Shown here: positions 6,946 to 7,078 of the stretch, in pieces
How the letters are laid out: the number at the start of each line of letters is the position of its first letter
How positions within the stretch are numbered: the stretch's first letter is position 1
Assembly: GCA_927911475.1 (NCBI GenBank)
Contig: CAKMPP010000167.1
Location: 1 to 7,078 of the forward strand
From: an uncultured Solobacterium sp.
GTDB lineage: Bacteria > Bacillota_I > Bacilli_A > Erysipelotrichales > Erysipelotrichaceae
DNA: 7,078 nucleotides
Reading direction: 5' to 3'
Translations under genes and position numbers: made by a program
Notes under the pieces: model-generated
Told to the model about the DNA's origin: nothing
Databases searched by the model: none
Seen by the model: the letters and a program-made list of their open reading frames with translations, nothing else

Positions 6946-6971
6946 TTTCACTGTCTATATAGAAAGTGAAA
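6946..6971. promoter_or_regulatory. 26-bp near-perfect palindrome upstream of the right-edge gene (possible operator or mRNA hairpin)
   Basis: TTTCACT (6946-6952) mirrors AGTGAAA (6965-6971), and the centre TCTATATAGA (6954-6963) is itself a perfect palindrome about the same axis. Only the pair 6953/6964 breaks symmetry (12 of 13 pairs match). The centre holds TATATA, which could serve as a -10 element, but the best -35 at 17-bp spacing is poor. The 3' arm touches the Shine-Dalgarno AGGAGG (6971-6976). It therefore looks like a dimeric-repressor operator, or a hairpin affecting translation if transcribed. No regulator is identified. Confidence 0.5.
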
Positions 6972-6980
6972 GGAGGTACT

Positions 6981-7078
6981 ATGAGGAAGATAACCGTAGA
7001 ACCAATGCAATTAGAAGCGTGTGCAATGCGTATGGAGGAACGTAATTCGTCCTATCTTAAGAATGTTGCGACTTTATT
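6981..7078 (+). CDS. Start of a possible WXG100 (ESAT-6-like) family protein, cut by the window edge
   Basis: ATG 6981 is preceded by a strong Shine-Dalgarno, AAAGGAGGT (6969-6977), and the frame stays open to the window end with 32 complete codons. The visible N-terminus begins MRKITVEPMQLEACAMRMEE and continues with a helical stretch ending KNVATL. The pattern of a short beta-like I-V-x-P, then L-x-x-x-A-x-x-M and a Tyr about two-thirds along helix one, resembles Firmicute WXG100 proteins, which form helical-hairpin dimers secreted by type VII (Ess/ESX-like) systems. The diagnostic Trp-x-Gly turn would lie beyond the window, so this is a tentative family call. Alternatively it is an unrelated small helical protein. 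It is separated from the upstream operon by a terminator and the palindrome, so it is likely its own transcription unit. Confidence 0.45.
   Translation, partial: MRKITVEPMQLEACAMRMEERNSSYLKNVATL

Overview
The window reads as chromosomal DNA of a low-GC Firmicute (Bacillota). The likeliest group is Erysipelotrichia-like, judged from the gene order rimP-nusA-ylxR-infB-rbfA, the missing ylxQ, the long acidic NusA tail and a GC content near 40% in sampled stretches. The lineage call is inference from gene content only. All visible genes are on the + strand.

Layout. (1) Positions 1-465 hold the 3' end of an AT-rich gene (about 25% GC by hand count) for a transglutaminase-like Cys-His-Asp protein. 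(2) Positions 496-1996 encode glycerol kinase (glpK), broken near its start by one extra A. (3) A sigma-A-type promoter at 2020-2048 and a strong 5' stem-loop at 2058-2083 open a transcription/translation operon: rimP (2101-2562), nusA (2572-4316), ylxR (4319-4575), infB (4659-6521) and rbfA (6533-6894). An intrinsic terminator closes it at 6901-6933. (4) After an almost perfect 26-bp palindrome at 6946-6971, a new gene begins at 6981. Its first 32 residues resemble WXG100 (ESAT-6-like) proteins, and it runs off the right edge.

The operon groups ribosome maturation (RimP, RbfA), transcription elongation/termination control (NusA), a small RNA-binding protein (YlxR) and initiation factor IF2. 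This is the classic conserved cluster, but here it lacks ylxQ and ends before any truB.

The most important caution is that four genes (glpK, nusA, ylxR, rbfA) each contain a single-base indel at or beside a short homopolymer. Restoring one base in each gives a full-length product with normal family features. Four such events in 7 kb, three of them in a core operon, look like residual sequencing or assembly error rather than real gene decay. The genes are therefore annotated across the breaks. I see no clear undescribed multi-gene system. The items most worth pursuing are the NusA C-terminal extension, the His-to-Tyr change at the PTS regulatory site of GlpK, the rimP leader hairpin, and the palindrome with the possible type VII secretion gene at the right edge.
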